A DNA stretch of 64,000 nt from assembly GCF_945952365.1 (NCBI RefSeq), contig NZ_CAMFHX010000010.1:22810-86809 (forward strand), given 5' to 3'. The stretch's first letter is position 1, and every line of letters starts with the position of its first letter. This DNA comes from an uncultured Cetobacterium sp. (GTDB lineage Bacteria; Fusobacteriota; Fusobacteriia; Fusobacteriales; Fusobacteriaceae). The position numbers and the translations under genes were made by a program. Below are positions 1 to 8,029 of this stretch, piece after piece. A model generated the notes under the pieces. The model saw only the letters and a list, made by a program, of their open reading frames with translations. It searched no databases and was not told the origin of the DNA.

Positions 1-1297
1 ATTCGTCTGCCACAATAATTTTTGGATTTAGAATAATTGCTGTAACAATCGTAACTCTTTGTCTTTCACCACCACTAAGCTCTTTTGGTAATTTGTAATA
101 ATATTCTTCTGTTAAGCCAACCATTTTTAAATATTTAATAGATTTTTTCTTTCTTTCTTCTTTAGTTAGATTTGTGTGTGCTTTTAAAGGCTCTTCTAAA
201 TGCCAACCAACCGTATGAAAAGGATTTAATGTACTGTAAGGATCTTGAAATATTGACTGGATGTCTTTTTTTTCATTTTTTCCTGAAAAAAAAATATTTC
301 CTGAATCTACTTTTTCTAAACCTAATATGCACTTTCCAAGAGTACTCTTTCCACTCCCTGATTCTCCTACTATCCCTAAAACTTCATTTTCATATATATC
401 TAAAGAAAGATTATTTAAAATTAAAGACTCCTTTTTTTTATATCTTTTTTTTATTTTTTTTATAGCTAATATTAATTTTTTATTTTTCTTATTAAAATTA
501 GTTTCTTCTAAAATTTTATTTTCATTTTTTATATAGTTTTCTGGTTTCAATCGAATTAGAGATTTTGTATAATCATTTTGAGGATTATTTAGAACCTGTT
601 CTAATTCACCCTTTTCTATTATCTTTCCTTTGTACATGACTAAAATATCTTCTGAAATATACTCTATAACTGATAAATCATGAGAGATAAATATGATTGA
701 TAAGTCATATTTATCTCTCAACTCCTTAAAAAGATCTAAAATCTGTTTTTGTGTTGTCACATCTAAAGCTGTTGTTGGTTCATCTGCAATTAAAAGATAC
801 GGTCTATTAATTATTGCATTAGCTATAACAACTCTTTGCTTTTGACCTCCACTCAACTGATGCGGATAATATTTAACCATTTCTGGATTTAGACCTACAT
901 CTCTCATAGTATTTTCTATTCTTAAATCTATCTCTTCTTTAGTCAGAGAATTATCATGATTTATTATTGTTTCTTGAAGCTGTTTTTTTATTTTCACAAC
1001 CGGATTTAAACTTGTCATTGGATTTTGAAATACCATAGAAATTTCTTTACCTCTATAAGCTTGAAATTGTCTTTCAGATATTTCTAAAAGATTTTTATTT
1101 TTAAATATAATCTCTCCTTCAACCTTAAACTTATCAGTTAATAATCCTAAAATAGTTTTTGAAAGCATACTTTTCCCACTTCCAGATTCACCAACTATTC
1201 CTAAAATTCTTTTTTTTTCAAAACAAAAATCAATATTTTTCAATATGTAATTTCTTTCATTTTTTAAATTCAAATTTTTTATAGTTAATATTTTCAT
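1..1297 (-). CDS. Fused double ABC ATPase for di/oligopeptide uptake (partial, runs off left edge)
   Basis: Energises the peptide importer encoded upstream. One open frame holds two complete-looking nucleotide-binding domains, equal to DppD/OppD and DppF/OppF joined. Domain 1 has Walker A GESGSGKS near residue 28, signature LSGGQKQR near 147 and Walker B LLIADEPTT. A Lys-rich linker near residues 255-285 follows, then domain 2 with GESGSGKST, signature LSGGERQR and Walker B VADE, where the window ends (432 codons seen). The ATG at 1297 has a strong AAGGAG six bases upstream and lies 41 bp inside the preceding permease gene in another frame, so the two are translationally coupled. I checked that both domains share one frame. 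The C-terminal part of domain 2 is outside the window. Fused NBD pairs are known in this family (YejF, GsiA types). Confidence 0.9.
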   Translation of the reverse strand, partial: MKILTIKNLNLKNERNYILKNIDFCFEKKRILGIVGESGSGKSMLSKTILGLLTDKFKVEGEIIFKNKNLLEISERQFQAYRGKEISMVFQNPMTSLNPVVKIKKQLQETIINHDNSLTKEEIDLRIENTMRDVGLNPEMVKYYPHQLSGGQKQRVVIANAIINRPYLLIADEPTTALDVTTQKQILDLFKELRDKYDLSIIFISHDLSVIEYISEDILVMYKGKIIEKGELEQVLNNPQNDYTKSLIRLKPENYIKNENKILEETNFNKKNKKLILAIKKIKKRYKKKESLILNNLSLDIYENEVLGIVGESGSGKSTLGKCILGLEKVDSGNIFFSGKNEKKDIQSIFQDPYSTLNPFHTVGWHLEEPLKAHTNLTKEERKKKSIKYLKMVGLTEEYYYKLPKELSGGERQRVTIVTAIILNPKIIVADE

Positions 1298-2099
1298 TTT
1301 TTCTCCTTTTGTCTAAAATTTCTTTAACTCCATCTCCTAACTGATTGAAACCAAGTGCTGTTAAAGTTATAAAAATTCCCGGTACAATTGAATAAAATGG
1401 ATTTAAAAATATAAATTCCTTTGATTCTGAAAGTATCATTCCCCAGCTTGGATAAGGTAATTGTACTCCTAATCCTAAATAACTTAAACCTGCTTCCATT
1501 AATATAACATTCGAAAATTTCATCGCTGCATTAACAATTATTGTAGATTTAATATTTGGTAGGATATGAACGAATAAAATTCTAAAATCATTTACACCAA
1601 TAGTCTTTGCCCAAAAAATATAGTCTAAGTTTTTTATTTCTAAAACTTTTCCTCTCGTAAGCCTTATTATTGATGGTAAAATTAAAATTGTTATTGAAAT
1701 AACCGTATTCAAATTACTTTTTCCTAAAATTGCTATAAACATAAGCAATATTAAAATTCCTGGAATCGCTATAATAGAATCTACAATTTTCATTAAAATT
1801 GTATCAATAATACCTCCATAGTAACCTGAAATCAGACCAATTAGAGTTCCAATTAAGCTACTCATAAATATAACTATTGTACTTAAAATAAAAGCACTCT
1901 GACTTGCTATCATTATTCTCGAAAATATATCCCTTCCTAAATAGTCCGTTCCTAAAAAATTGGTATAACTCGGATAAGCTATTTTATTAAACTCATTTAT
2001 TTTATAAGGATCATAAGGTGTCCATACAAAACTCAACAACATTATAAACAATAAACTTCCTAAAATGAGACTTCCTATATAAAGATTTTTATTTTTCAT
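1257..2099 (-). CDS. Peptide ABC transporter permease, DppC/OppC type
   Basis: Inner-membrane permease of a di/oligopeptide or nickel-type importer (BPD_transp_1 family), 280 residues. An N-terminal membrane segment (about residues 8-28) precedes the OppC_N-like region containing FLGTDYLGRDIFSR, the classic DppC signature. Four to five more hydrophobic segments follow, with the EAA-like loop MEAGLSYLGLGVQLPYPSWG near residues 200-220. It is the second permease of a four-gene operon reading leftwards: binding lipoprotein, permease B, permease C, fused ATPase. Its 3' end overlaps the ATPase start by 41 bp. The substrate is inferred from family and operon only; the sequence does not separate peptides from nickel or other oligomers. 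Confidence 0.92.
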   Translation of the reverse strand: MKNKNLYIGSLILGSLLFIMLLSFVWTPYDPYKINEFNKIAYPSYTNFLGTDYLGRDIFSRIMIASQSAFILSTIVIFMSSLIGTLIGLISGYYGGIIDTILMKIVDSIIAIPGILILLMFIAILGKSNLNTVISITILILPSIIRLTRGKVLEIKNLDYIFWAKTIGVNDFRILFVHILPNIKSTIIVNAAMKFSNVILMEAGLSYLGLGVQLPYPSWGMILSESKEFIFLNPFYSIVPGIFITLTALGFNQLGDGVKEILDKRRKNENINYKKFEFKK

Positions 2100-2110
2100 T
2101 TTTCCTCCAT

Positions 2111-3046
2111 CTATTTTGAAACTCTAGGATCTACAACAGAATAAAGAGTATCCACACAAAGATTTATAATAATCACAGTTAAACTAAAGAAAAATACGAT
2201 TCCTTGTGTTAACGGTATATCTCTTTGATCAACAGCATTTATTAAAAGACTTCCAATTCCTGAAAGACCAAAAACATTTTCTATTATTATACTTCCTGAA
2301 AGAAGATTTAAAATGATCATTCCTATGATTGTTATTACTGGAATTAATGAATTTTTAAGCATATGCTTATATATTATTTTATTCATACTTGTTCCTTTTG
2401 CTACAGCAAAAACTACATAATCCTTTTCTTTTTGATCTGCTAATTCATTTGCTAAGTATCTCATAATAATTGAGATACTTCCCATACTTATCGCTATAAC
2501 TGGTAATATTAAAGCTCTTAAAGTTTTTAAAGGTAGATTCCAGTCAATTGAAACAATAACTGGTAATATTCTTAGCTTCAAACAAAATAAGTACATTAAA
2601 ACTATTCCTATCCAAAATGAAGGTGTTGATATATTGATCTGAATAAATATTTTCAAAAAATTTCCGATTTTGTTATTTTGATTTTTATATAAAACTATTC
2701 CCATTGGAATAGATATTATAACTATAAAAAATAGTGAAATTAATCCTAAAGAAAGGGTTATTTTTAATCTACTTATAATTAAATCTACAACCGTATAATT
2801 TTCGTAAATATACGATTTACCTAAATCAAATCTTAAAATATTATAAACCCATTCAAAATATTGCTTATATAAAGGTTTATCTATTCCCATTGTTTTTTTA
2901 TAAACCTCTGCCATATTAAATTCATCTTCCATTCCAGCTTTTAAAGTTGCTGCATCTCCAGGTAAGATTTGAAAAATTACAAAAATTAGTATTGTTATAA
3001 TAAAAATTGTAATTAATGATGATATTATTTTTTTCAAATATTTCAT
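2111..3046 (-). CDS. Peptide ABC transporter permease, DppB/OppB type
   Basis: Inner-membrane permease, 311 residues, the usual DppB length. It opens with a hydrophobic segment (residues 9-29) and the family motif FVIFQILPGDAA (proline-glycine after the first helix). The LGKSY stretch near residue 75 and ENVFGLSGIGSLLINAVDQRDIP near 256-278 are hallmark DppB/OppB sequences, the latter being the EAA loop that docks the ATPase. It starts 5 bp after the binding-protein gene stops and ends 11 bp before the DppC-type permease, so all are one transcript. Pairs with the DppC-type protein to form the translocation channel. Confidence 0.92.
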   Translation of the reverse strand: MKYLKKIISSLITIFIITILIFVIFQILPGDAATLKAGMEDEFNMAEVYKKTMGIDKPLYKQYFEWVYNILRFDLGKSYIYENYTVVDLIISRLKITLSLGLISLFFIVIISIPMGIVLYKNQNNKIGNFLKIFIQINISTPSFWIGIVLMYLFCLKLRILPVIVSIDWNLPLKTLRALILPVIAISMGSISIIMRYLANELADQKEKDYVVFAVAKGTSMNKIIYKHMLKNSLIPVITIIGMIILNLLSGSIIIENVFGLSGIGSLLINAVDQRDIPLTQGIVFFFSLTVIIINLCVDTLYSVVDPRVSK

Positions 3047-3051
3047 TTTAA

Positions 3052-4545
3052 CTACCCTCTCTTTTTTATATTAAATATATCTATAAATGTAAACGGATAA
3101 GCTTTGTAATTAGTAAATTTTTTAGATAATGCTATACTTATCCCTTGGTCCATTATCCATATTGATACTACTTCATCTGTCAAAATCTTTTGTATTCTTT
3201 TATAAGCTTTTACTTCCTCTTCTTTTGAATTTTGATTAAACGCTTCTTTTAATAAATTATCAATTTCTATATTTTTATATTGCGGCATATTTCCCGAAGC
3301 CATGCTCCCATATCTAGATAAAACTCTATATGGATCTGGATATCCAACAATTTGTAATAAAGCTGCTTCATAATTATGTTCTCTATAAACCTCTGTAAAA
3401 TAATTTGTCCAAGGTAAAGAATGAATCTCCACATTTACTCCTATAGAAGATAACTCTTCTTTTATTATAACGGCCATTGTATTGTCAAAACTATTCTCAC
3501 CAACAACTTTCAATGTAAAACTCAAATTCTCATAACCACTATTCTTTAATAATTCTTTTGCTTTAACTATATCTTTAACCTGAATTGGAATATTTTCAAT
3601 ATAGTCTCTCATATAAGGAGACATATGGGTAGATAAAGCTACTCCACTATCTTTTGCTAAAATATTAACCAATCTGTTCTTATCTATTCCTAATTCAATA
3701 GCTTCTCTTACCTCCTTATTTTTAAATGCTTCAAACTCATGATTTAAAAACATCGTTCTAACATCATTTGCTAAACCATCATAAATTGAACTTCCTGAAA
3801 CTTTTTCTACTATTTTTCTATTATCTGAAGTTATTTGAAGTAAATCTAATTCTCCCGCTTGGAAAGCCATCAATTGAGAAGATGTATCTGGAAAAATCTT
3901 AAATGTTACTTCTTTTACATCTCCAACACCTTTATAAAAATCTTTGAAAGCAGATAAAACTATTTTTTCTCCAGGAACATACTCTACAAATTTATATGGT
4001 CCCGCTCCTATTGGCTTTTTTTCTTGTTCTTCTTCGCTAACATCTTTAGGTATTATAAATGTATCTATCACTTCAAAAATTATTTGAGATAAACTTATAT
4101 TTTCATTAAAACTCATTTTTATAGTTTTGTCATTAATTATGTCTATATCTTCTAAACTATTTGACAATAAAGATGATATTGGAGCTTTTCCATCTTTTCC
4201 AGCTACTCTTTCATATGAATACTTTATATCATCTATAGTTATATCTTTTGTATTATGAAATTTAGTACCCTCTCTTAAAATCATAGTTATACTCTTAGTT
4301 TTTTCATCTAAAAAATAACTTTTAGCTAAAGCTTCTTTTACTTCTTTAGAATCAACATCATATTCTAACATTCCTAAATGCATATTTCTCATAACTCCTT
4401 TGGTTGATGCTGATACATCTCTGAGTGGAGCTAATGATTTAAATCCTGTTTTTATAGGAATAACCATTTTTAATGTCTCTTCTTTCTTCTCACACCCCAT
4501 TAAGATTGCAACTATTACAAATAATAAATAAACTATTTTTTTCAA
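3052..4545 (-). CDS. Peptide-binding lipoprotein (SBP family 5)
   Basis: Extracytoplasmic solute-binding protein of the DppA/OppA family, 497 residues. The signal peptide ends in a lipobox LMGC with Cys18 as the predicted lipidated residue, so the mature protein is membrane-anchored. The body shows the family path: LAPLRDVSA, an REGTKFHNTKDITIDDIKYSYER block near residue 90-115, PIGAGPYKFVEYVPGEKI and the C-terminal PDPYRVLSRYGS region typical of cluster-C binding proteins. First gene of the operon with permeases B and C and the fused ATPase. The ligand cannot be told from sequence; di/oligopeptides are the default inference. RBS AAAGGAG lies upstream of the ATG. Confidence 0.92.
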   Translation of the reverse strand: MKKIVYLLFVIVAILMGCEKKEETLKMVIPIKTGFKSLAPLRDVSASTKGVMRNMHLGMLEYDVDSKEVKEALAKSYFLDEKTKSITMILREGTKFHNTKDITIDDIKYSYERVAGKDGKAPISSLLSNSLEDIDIINDKTIKMSFNENISLSQIIFEVIDTFIIPKDVSEEEQEKKPIGAGPYKFVEYVPGEKIVLSAFKDFYKGVGDVKEVTFKIFPDTSSQLMAFQAGELDLLQITSDNRKIVEKVSGSSIYDGLANDVRTMFLNHEFEAFKNKEVREAIELGIDKNRLVNILAKDSGVALSTHMSPYMRDYIENIPIQVKDIVKAKELLKNSGYENLSFTLKVVGENSFDNTMAVIIKEELSSIGVNVEIHSLPWTNYFTEVYREHNYEAALLQIVGYPDPYRVLSRYGSMASGNMPQYKNIEIDNLLKEAFNQNSKEEEVKAYKRIQKILTDEVVSIWIMDQGISIALSKKFTNYKAYPFTFIDIFNIKKRG

Positions 4546-4695
4546 TTTTTCATCTCCTTTTTAATTCTATTTGTTCAAGTTTATCATTAAAATGTTAAAT
4601 CTAAATTAAACAGATGTAAAATATAAGAAAACTAATTTCTACTCTTTATTCACAACAATTATTTTCTCGAATAACAATTGCTTGTGAAAAAAATA
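4546..4695. other. AT-rich divergent spacer
   Basis: Spacer between the leftward peptide importer and the rightward riboswitch transcript. It must hold the importer promoter, but I cannot choose one: several TTGNNA-like hexamers are present without a convincing -10 partner. No open frame with a ribosome binding site is visible. Confidence 0.5.
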
Positions 4696-4724
4696 TTGCA
4701 ATGTTTAGAAAGTTATGGTACCAT
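4696..4724 (+). promoter_or_regulatory. Promoter of the riboswitch-controlled transcript
   Basis: TTGCAA (4696-4701), 17-bp spacer, TACCAT (4719-4724). Transcription would start near 4731 and give a leader of about 190 nt containing the purine aptamer and terminator. Inference from sigma-70 consensus only. Confidence 0.5.
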
Positions 4725-4761
4725 CTTTTTGTAAAAGAATTAACATACAAACACAAATTAA

Positions 4762-4823
4762 CTCATATATACTTGGGATTGGCCAAGAGTTTCTACGAGC
4801 TGCCGTAAATAGCTCACTATGAG
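4762..4823 (+). promoter_or_regulatory. Purine riboswitch aptamer, guanine class
   Basis: Three-way junction with every hallmark of the purine aptamer. P1 is CTCATA (4762-4767) with TATGAG (4818-4823). P2 is CTTGG/CCAAG (4772-4776 with 4783-4787). J2/3 carries TTTCTAC (4790-4796). P3 is GAGCT/AGCTC (4797-4801 with 4811-4815) and its loop contains CCGTAAA. Loop 2 ends in GG, able to kiss CC in loop 3. The specificity base just after P3 (position 74 in the xpt numbering) is C4817, which in this family means guanine/hypoxanthine rather than adenine (U). Loop 2 appears one base shorter than in B. subtilis xpt. Confidence 0.9.
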
Positions 4824-4847
4824 GGATGATATAATCACTAATAATGA

Positions 4848-4890
4848 GAGTATATATTCCCATAGGATTTTATATGCTCTTTTTTATTTT
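4848..4890 (+). terminator. Riboswitch expression platform: intrinsic terminator
   Basis: GAGTATATA (4848-4856) pairs with TATATGCTC (4871-4879) through one G-U, followed by a T-rich run 4880-4890, 25 nt after the aptamer and 30 nt before the start codon. This geometry predicts an OFF switch: ligand stabilises P1 and lets the terminator form. The competing antiterminator was not resolved by eye. Confidence 0.75.
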
Positions 4891-4919
4891 CATAAAATTT
4901 ATTTTAAAGGGAGAACCAA

Positions 4920-5669
4920 ATGAAAAAACTTACATTACTTTTAACACTTCTGACATCAACACTATCTTTAGCTGACAGAATAGCTATAATCGGAGCTATG
5001 GACTCTGAAATAAAAATTTTACTTTCACAAATGAAAAATGTAGAACAAGAGGAAAAAGCTTCTGTTGTATTTTATAAAGGAAAATTAGAAAATAAAGATG
5101 TTGTTGTTTTCAAGTCTGGAATTGGAAAAGTTAATGCTGCTATGTCTACAACTATCGCTATGGAAGAGTATGATGTAAATAAAATAATCTTCACTGGAGT
5201 TGCTGGAGCAATCAATAATAACTTAAATATAACTGATGTTGTTGTATCTGATTATTTAGTTCAACATGATTATGACACTACAGTATTTGGTACTAAAAAA
5301 GGGGCTGTTCCTGGATCAGTTGATGCTAAGTTCTCAGCTGATAAAAACTTAATTAATATTGCTAAAAATTCCGCTGAAAAAGTTTTAGGAAAAGATAAAG
5401 TTTATGTTGGAACAATTGCAACTGGAGATCAATTTATAGCTGATAAGAAAACTGTACAAGCTTTAGAATCTGAATTTGGTGCATGGGCTGTTGAAATGGA
5501 AGGAGCTGCTGTTGCTCACGTTGCTAATCTTTATAAAACTCCTGTTGTTGTTATTAGATCTATGTCTGATAAGGCTGATGGAAGTGCTCATATGAACTAC
5601 AATGATTTCGTTAATATTGCTGCTGATAACTCTGCTAAAATCGTTATCAATATGCTATCACAAATGTAA
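4920..5669 (+). CDS. Exported MTA/SAH nucleosidase-like protein (PNP/UDP phosphorylase family)
   Basis: Member of the MTAN/PNP_UDP_1 family, which cleaves the N-glycosidic bond of purine nucleosides such as methylthioadenosine and S-adenosylhomocysteine. The MTAN landmarks are present: GAMDSEI with the N-terminal Glu (E30), TGVAGA, AVEMEGAAVAHVA (ribose-binding Met-Glu) and RSMSDKAD with the catalytic Asp (about D217). Unlike cytosolic Pfs it begins with a signal peptide, MKKLTLLLTLLTSTLSLA, cleaved before DRIA, so it should act in the periplasm or outside. It is the first gene after a guanine-type riboswitch, which points to nucleobase scavenging rather than the activated methyl cycle. RBS AAGGGAG upstream. 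The exact substrate is unknown; guanosine or inosine hydrolysis is an alternative. Confidence 0.88.
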   Translation: MKKLTLLLTLLTSTLSLADRIAIIGAMDSEIKILLSQMKNVEQEEKASVVFYKGKLENKDVVVFKSGIGKVNAAMSTTIAMEEYDVNKIIFTGVAGAINNNLNITDVVVSDYLVQHDYDTTVFGTKKGAVPGSVDAKFSADKNLINIAKNSAEKVLGKDKVYVGTIATGDQFIADKKTVQALESEFGAWAVEMEGAAVAHVANLYKTPVVVIRSMSDKADGSAHMNYNDFVNIAADNSAKIVINMLSQM

Positions 5670-5711
5670 TTCATAATATAAATCCCACAAACTAAACTTA
5701 GGAGACATTTA

Positions 5712-6716
5712 ATGAAAAATAAAATTTTATTTAGCTTTATACTACTTAATCTTACTGCTTTAGCTGCTCTTGATCCGAGTACTGCCATTGAAAAACTAAA
5801 ATTAAAAGAGTTATCTAAAACTTATCCAAAAGAAAAAGTTCAAAATTCTTTAAAAGGTTATAAAAATATTAAATCAGAATCTTTAGAATCTCTTTCAGAT
5901 AAAGCTGTTTTAATCGACCTTAATATAACAACTGTGGACTTGCTAAATAAAAAAGATTACTCAACAATTTCTAATTATGTTGATGATTTTTTAGATATGA
6001 ATGAAAATAGTTTAGGAAATATATCTGATAAAAATATCCTTGAGAGAGTTTCAAAAAAATGGTCTGCAACTGTAGCGCCTAAAGATACCCTTCTTTTAAA
6101 CAACTTAAACATAGCTTTAGCTAATGGATTAATGACAGGATATAACTTAAAAAATATAAATGAATATGCAAACTTTAAAAAAGAACTAACTGCCAGTTAT
6201 GGTCACAATGATATAACTCATGCTTTACAGCTGATATCTTTATTAAAAAGTGAAGGTTTAGATGCTAAAATACAACTAGAACCTAAGACCTCTGCTTTTT
6301 TACATAATCCAAATTGGGGTTCTCCTAACTATGACCACATAATTTTAGAGGATGGTAAAATAGTTCTTACTCCTACTGAATACGATTTAAAATTTGAATT
6401 TAAAAATGTAAACGATAAAATTAAATTCACAAAAATTATAGATCGTTATGCTAAGAAAGACTCTAAAGACCAAGAGGGATTAATATATAAATCTTGGTGG
6501 CAACCATTTGTACAAACTGATAAAATTGAAGGATACAATATGCTTATCTCTCATCTAGTTAAAAATGGTAATTTTGAAGCTAACGTATTAACTTTACCTA
6601 AAAATTCTGAAGCTTTCATTAAAGCTATGAAAAAGGAATCAACTCTTGAAGTTACTGCTCAAGAGATTTGGGTTAATCCCGCTTTCTATAGATTTATGGA
6701 AGGTAATTACAAATAA
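5712..6716 (+). CDS. Exported protein of unknown function, second gene after the purine riboswitch
   Basis: 334 residues. Signal peptide MKNKILFSFILLNLTALAA, then a mature protein of about 315 residues without further membrane segments. I do not recognise the family with certainty. The middle stretch (about 155-185), NDITHALQLISLLKSEGLDAKIQ, followed by YDHIILEDGKIVLTPTEYD, resembles the helix and His/Asp part of transglutaminase-like folds, but the usual catalytic Cys is absent, so any such relation would be non-enzymatic. It starts 42 bp after the nucleosidase gene, with RBS TAGGAGA, and shares its transcript and riboswitch; a strong terminator follows. Co-regulation suggests a role in extracellular purine use, but that is inference only. 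Confidence 0.8.
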   Translation: MKNKILFSFILLNLTALAALDPSTAIEKLKLKELSKTYPKEKVQNSLKGYKNIKSESLESLSDKAVLIDLNITTVDLLNKKDYSTISNYVDDFLDMNENSLGNISDKNILERVSKKWSATVAPKDTLLLNNLNIALANGLMTGYNLKNINEYANFKKELTASYGHNDITHALQLISLLKSEGLDAKIQLEPKTSAFLHNPNWGSPNYDHIILEDGKIVLTPTEYDLKFEFKNVNDKIKFTKIIDRYAKKDSKDQEGLIYKSWWQPFVQTDKIEGYNMLISHLVKNGNFEANVLTLPKNSEAFIKAMKKESTLEVTAQEIWVNPAFYRFMEGNYK

Positions 6717-6721
6717 TATAA

Positions 6722-6764
6722 AAGAAGACCAAACTCTCAAAATGAGAGTTTGGTCTTCTTTTTT
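6722..6764. terminator. Bidirectional intrinsic terminator
   Basis: Perfect 18-bp stem (6722-6739 with 6743-6760), AAA loop, T8 on the + side and a T-rich tail on the - side. It ends both the riboswitch operon and the biotin operon. Confidence 0.92.
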
Positions 6765-6765
6765 T

Positions 6766-7425
6766 TCAATTCCAACAATTATAATAAACTACTTTATATG
6801 TCAACTTTGTCTCTTTAAAATTTCTTATCTTCGCAATTTCTATATTTTTTCTAATTCCTGTAACCCCTGTGTATTTCAAATGTTTTAAAGCTTCTAAAGG
6901 AGTCGAAAACTTTAAAATAATATTTTCTATCTTGTAATCAACAAATTTAAACTTTCTCTTTAACTTTAACAAAATATCTTCATGCTTAACATATTCCAAA
7001 CTCACTCCAAAATCATTTTTAATCTCTGGTAAATTTCCATCTACATAAATTGAAAATAACAATCTATCTGTTGCTATTGATATTTTATCTAGTAGCTGAT
7101 CTAAATTCTTACTCCATTGAAATACCGAGCTTGAAGTTATCAAAGAATATTTTTTATATTCAAAAGTATCCATATCTTCAATTATAAATTTCGATTTTTC
7201 AATCTGTGACACATAATTTTCACTATCACATAAGTCATTTAATATTATATTTTGATATTTTATATGAGATACTAATTTTTTAGAATAGATTCCTGTTCCA
7301 CATCCAATCTCTAAAATTGTTTTAAACTCTTCATCTTTCTGTAAAAAACGGATTAATTTTTGAGCAACCTTCTTCTGAACAAAAGCATAATTATCATATG
7401 TATTTAAAAACTTATCAAATCTCAT
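6766..7425 (-). CDS. bioC: Malonyl-ACP O-methyltransferase BioC
   Basis: SAM-dependent methyltransferase that caps malonyl-ACP so the fatty acid cycle can build the pimeloyl chain of biotin. 219 residues, slightly short for BioC (about 250). It begins with the BioC-like FDKFLNTYDNYAFVQKKVAQKL helix, then SAM motif I LEIGCGTGIYSKKL (about 39-52), a following acidic residue in ILNDLC, and SSVFQWSKNLDQLL where BioC enzymes have the substrate-facing Trp. Last gene of the operon; its start overlaps the bioG end by 11 bp. Operon context makes the assignment firm although methyltransferases as a class are hard to separate. Confidence 0.9.
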   Translation of the reverse strand: MRFDKFLNTYDNYAFVQKKVAQKLIRFLQKDEEFKTILEIGCGTGIYSKKLVSHIKYQNIILNDLCDSENYVSQIEKSKFIIEDMDTFEYKKYSLITSSSVFQWSKNLDQLLDKISIATDRLLFSIYVDGNLPEIKNDFGVSLEYVKHEDILLKLKRKFKFVDYKIENIILKFSTPLEALKHLKYTGVTGIRKNIEIAKIRNFKETKLTYKVVYYNCWN

Positions 7426-8029
7426 CTAAAATATCCACCAACCTACTTACAAATTTTTTCTCATTAAAGATAAAATGTTCTCCATCTATCTCATAAATTA
7501 AACTACCATTTTCTGTAAAATATTTTTTTTGATTTTTAAATTTTATTATTCGATCATTTTTAGAAATTATAGCTTTTTTTATATAGTTTTCTCTTTCTAT
7601 ATAGTTATCTATAAAATCTAAAAGTTCAATTTTCAATTCCGATATAGCTTTTTTTCCATCAAAAATAGATATATTTTTATTATCTAAAATTCCTATATTT
7701 TTATAAAATCTCTCTAAAGATTCTTCCGTCAAATTTTCAAGAGTATACTCCAACATTTTTTTTGAAATTCCTCTCTCTCCTATCATATGTGGAGTCCCAT
7801 TAATTCCTATTGTCTCATAGCTCCGATAAGAAGGATTCTCTTCTAAAAATTTATTTAAATAGTAAACCCCAAATGACCAGCCTACAAATATAATTTTTTT
7901 ATATTCTAAGTCAACCTCTTCATACTCATATTTATATGGATAATTCAAATATCTAATCTTCCATCCATTTCCTACAGAAAAATTTAAACTCTTTATTCCC
8001 CAGCCATTAAAGAATATTATCAATTTCAT
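7415..8029 (-). CDS. bioG: Pimeloyl-ACP methyl ester esterase BioG
   Basis: Alpha/beta hydrolase that removes the methyl cap from pimeloyl-ACP methyl ester, the step done by BioH in E. coli. 204 residues, the BioG (DUF452) size. Visible: N-terminal IIFFNGWG (oxyanion strand with the GWG motif of BioG), nucleophile elbow VGWSFGVY near residue 50, and a C-terminal DGEHFIFNEK carrying the catalytic His, with Asp of SKNDRIIKF as the likely acid. It overlaps bioF by 23 bp and bioC by 11 bp. A separate BioG next to BioC matches the bioC-bioG arrangement known from several bacteria. Confidence 0.9.
   Translation of the reverse strand: MKLIIFFNGWGIKSLNFSVGNGWKIRYLNYPYKYEYEEVDLEYKKIIFVGWSFGVYYLNKFLEENPSYRSYETIGINGTPHMIGERGISKKMLEYTLENLTEESLERFYKNIGILDNKNISIFDGKKAISELKIELLDFIDNYIERENYIKKAIISKNDRIIKFKNQKKYFTENGSLIYEIDGEHFIFNEKKFVSRLVDILDEI

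Noticed and set aside
172..536. Overlapping + strand frames of 91-97 codons
   Set aside because: They are antisense to the fused ATPase gene, low-complexity Phe/Leu-rich, and without ribosome binding sites.
4762..4823. Adenine riboswitch
   Set aside because: The base after P3 that pairs with the ligand is C, not T, which indicates guanine or hypoxanthine.
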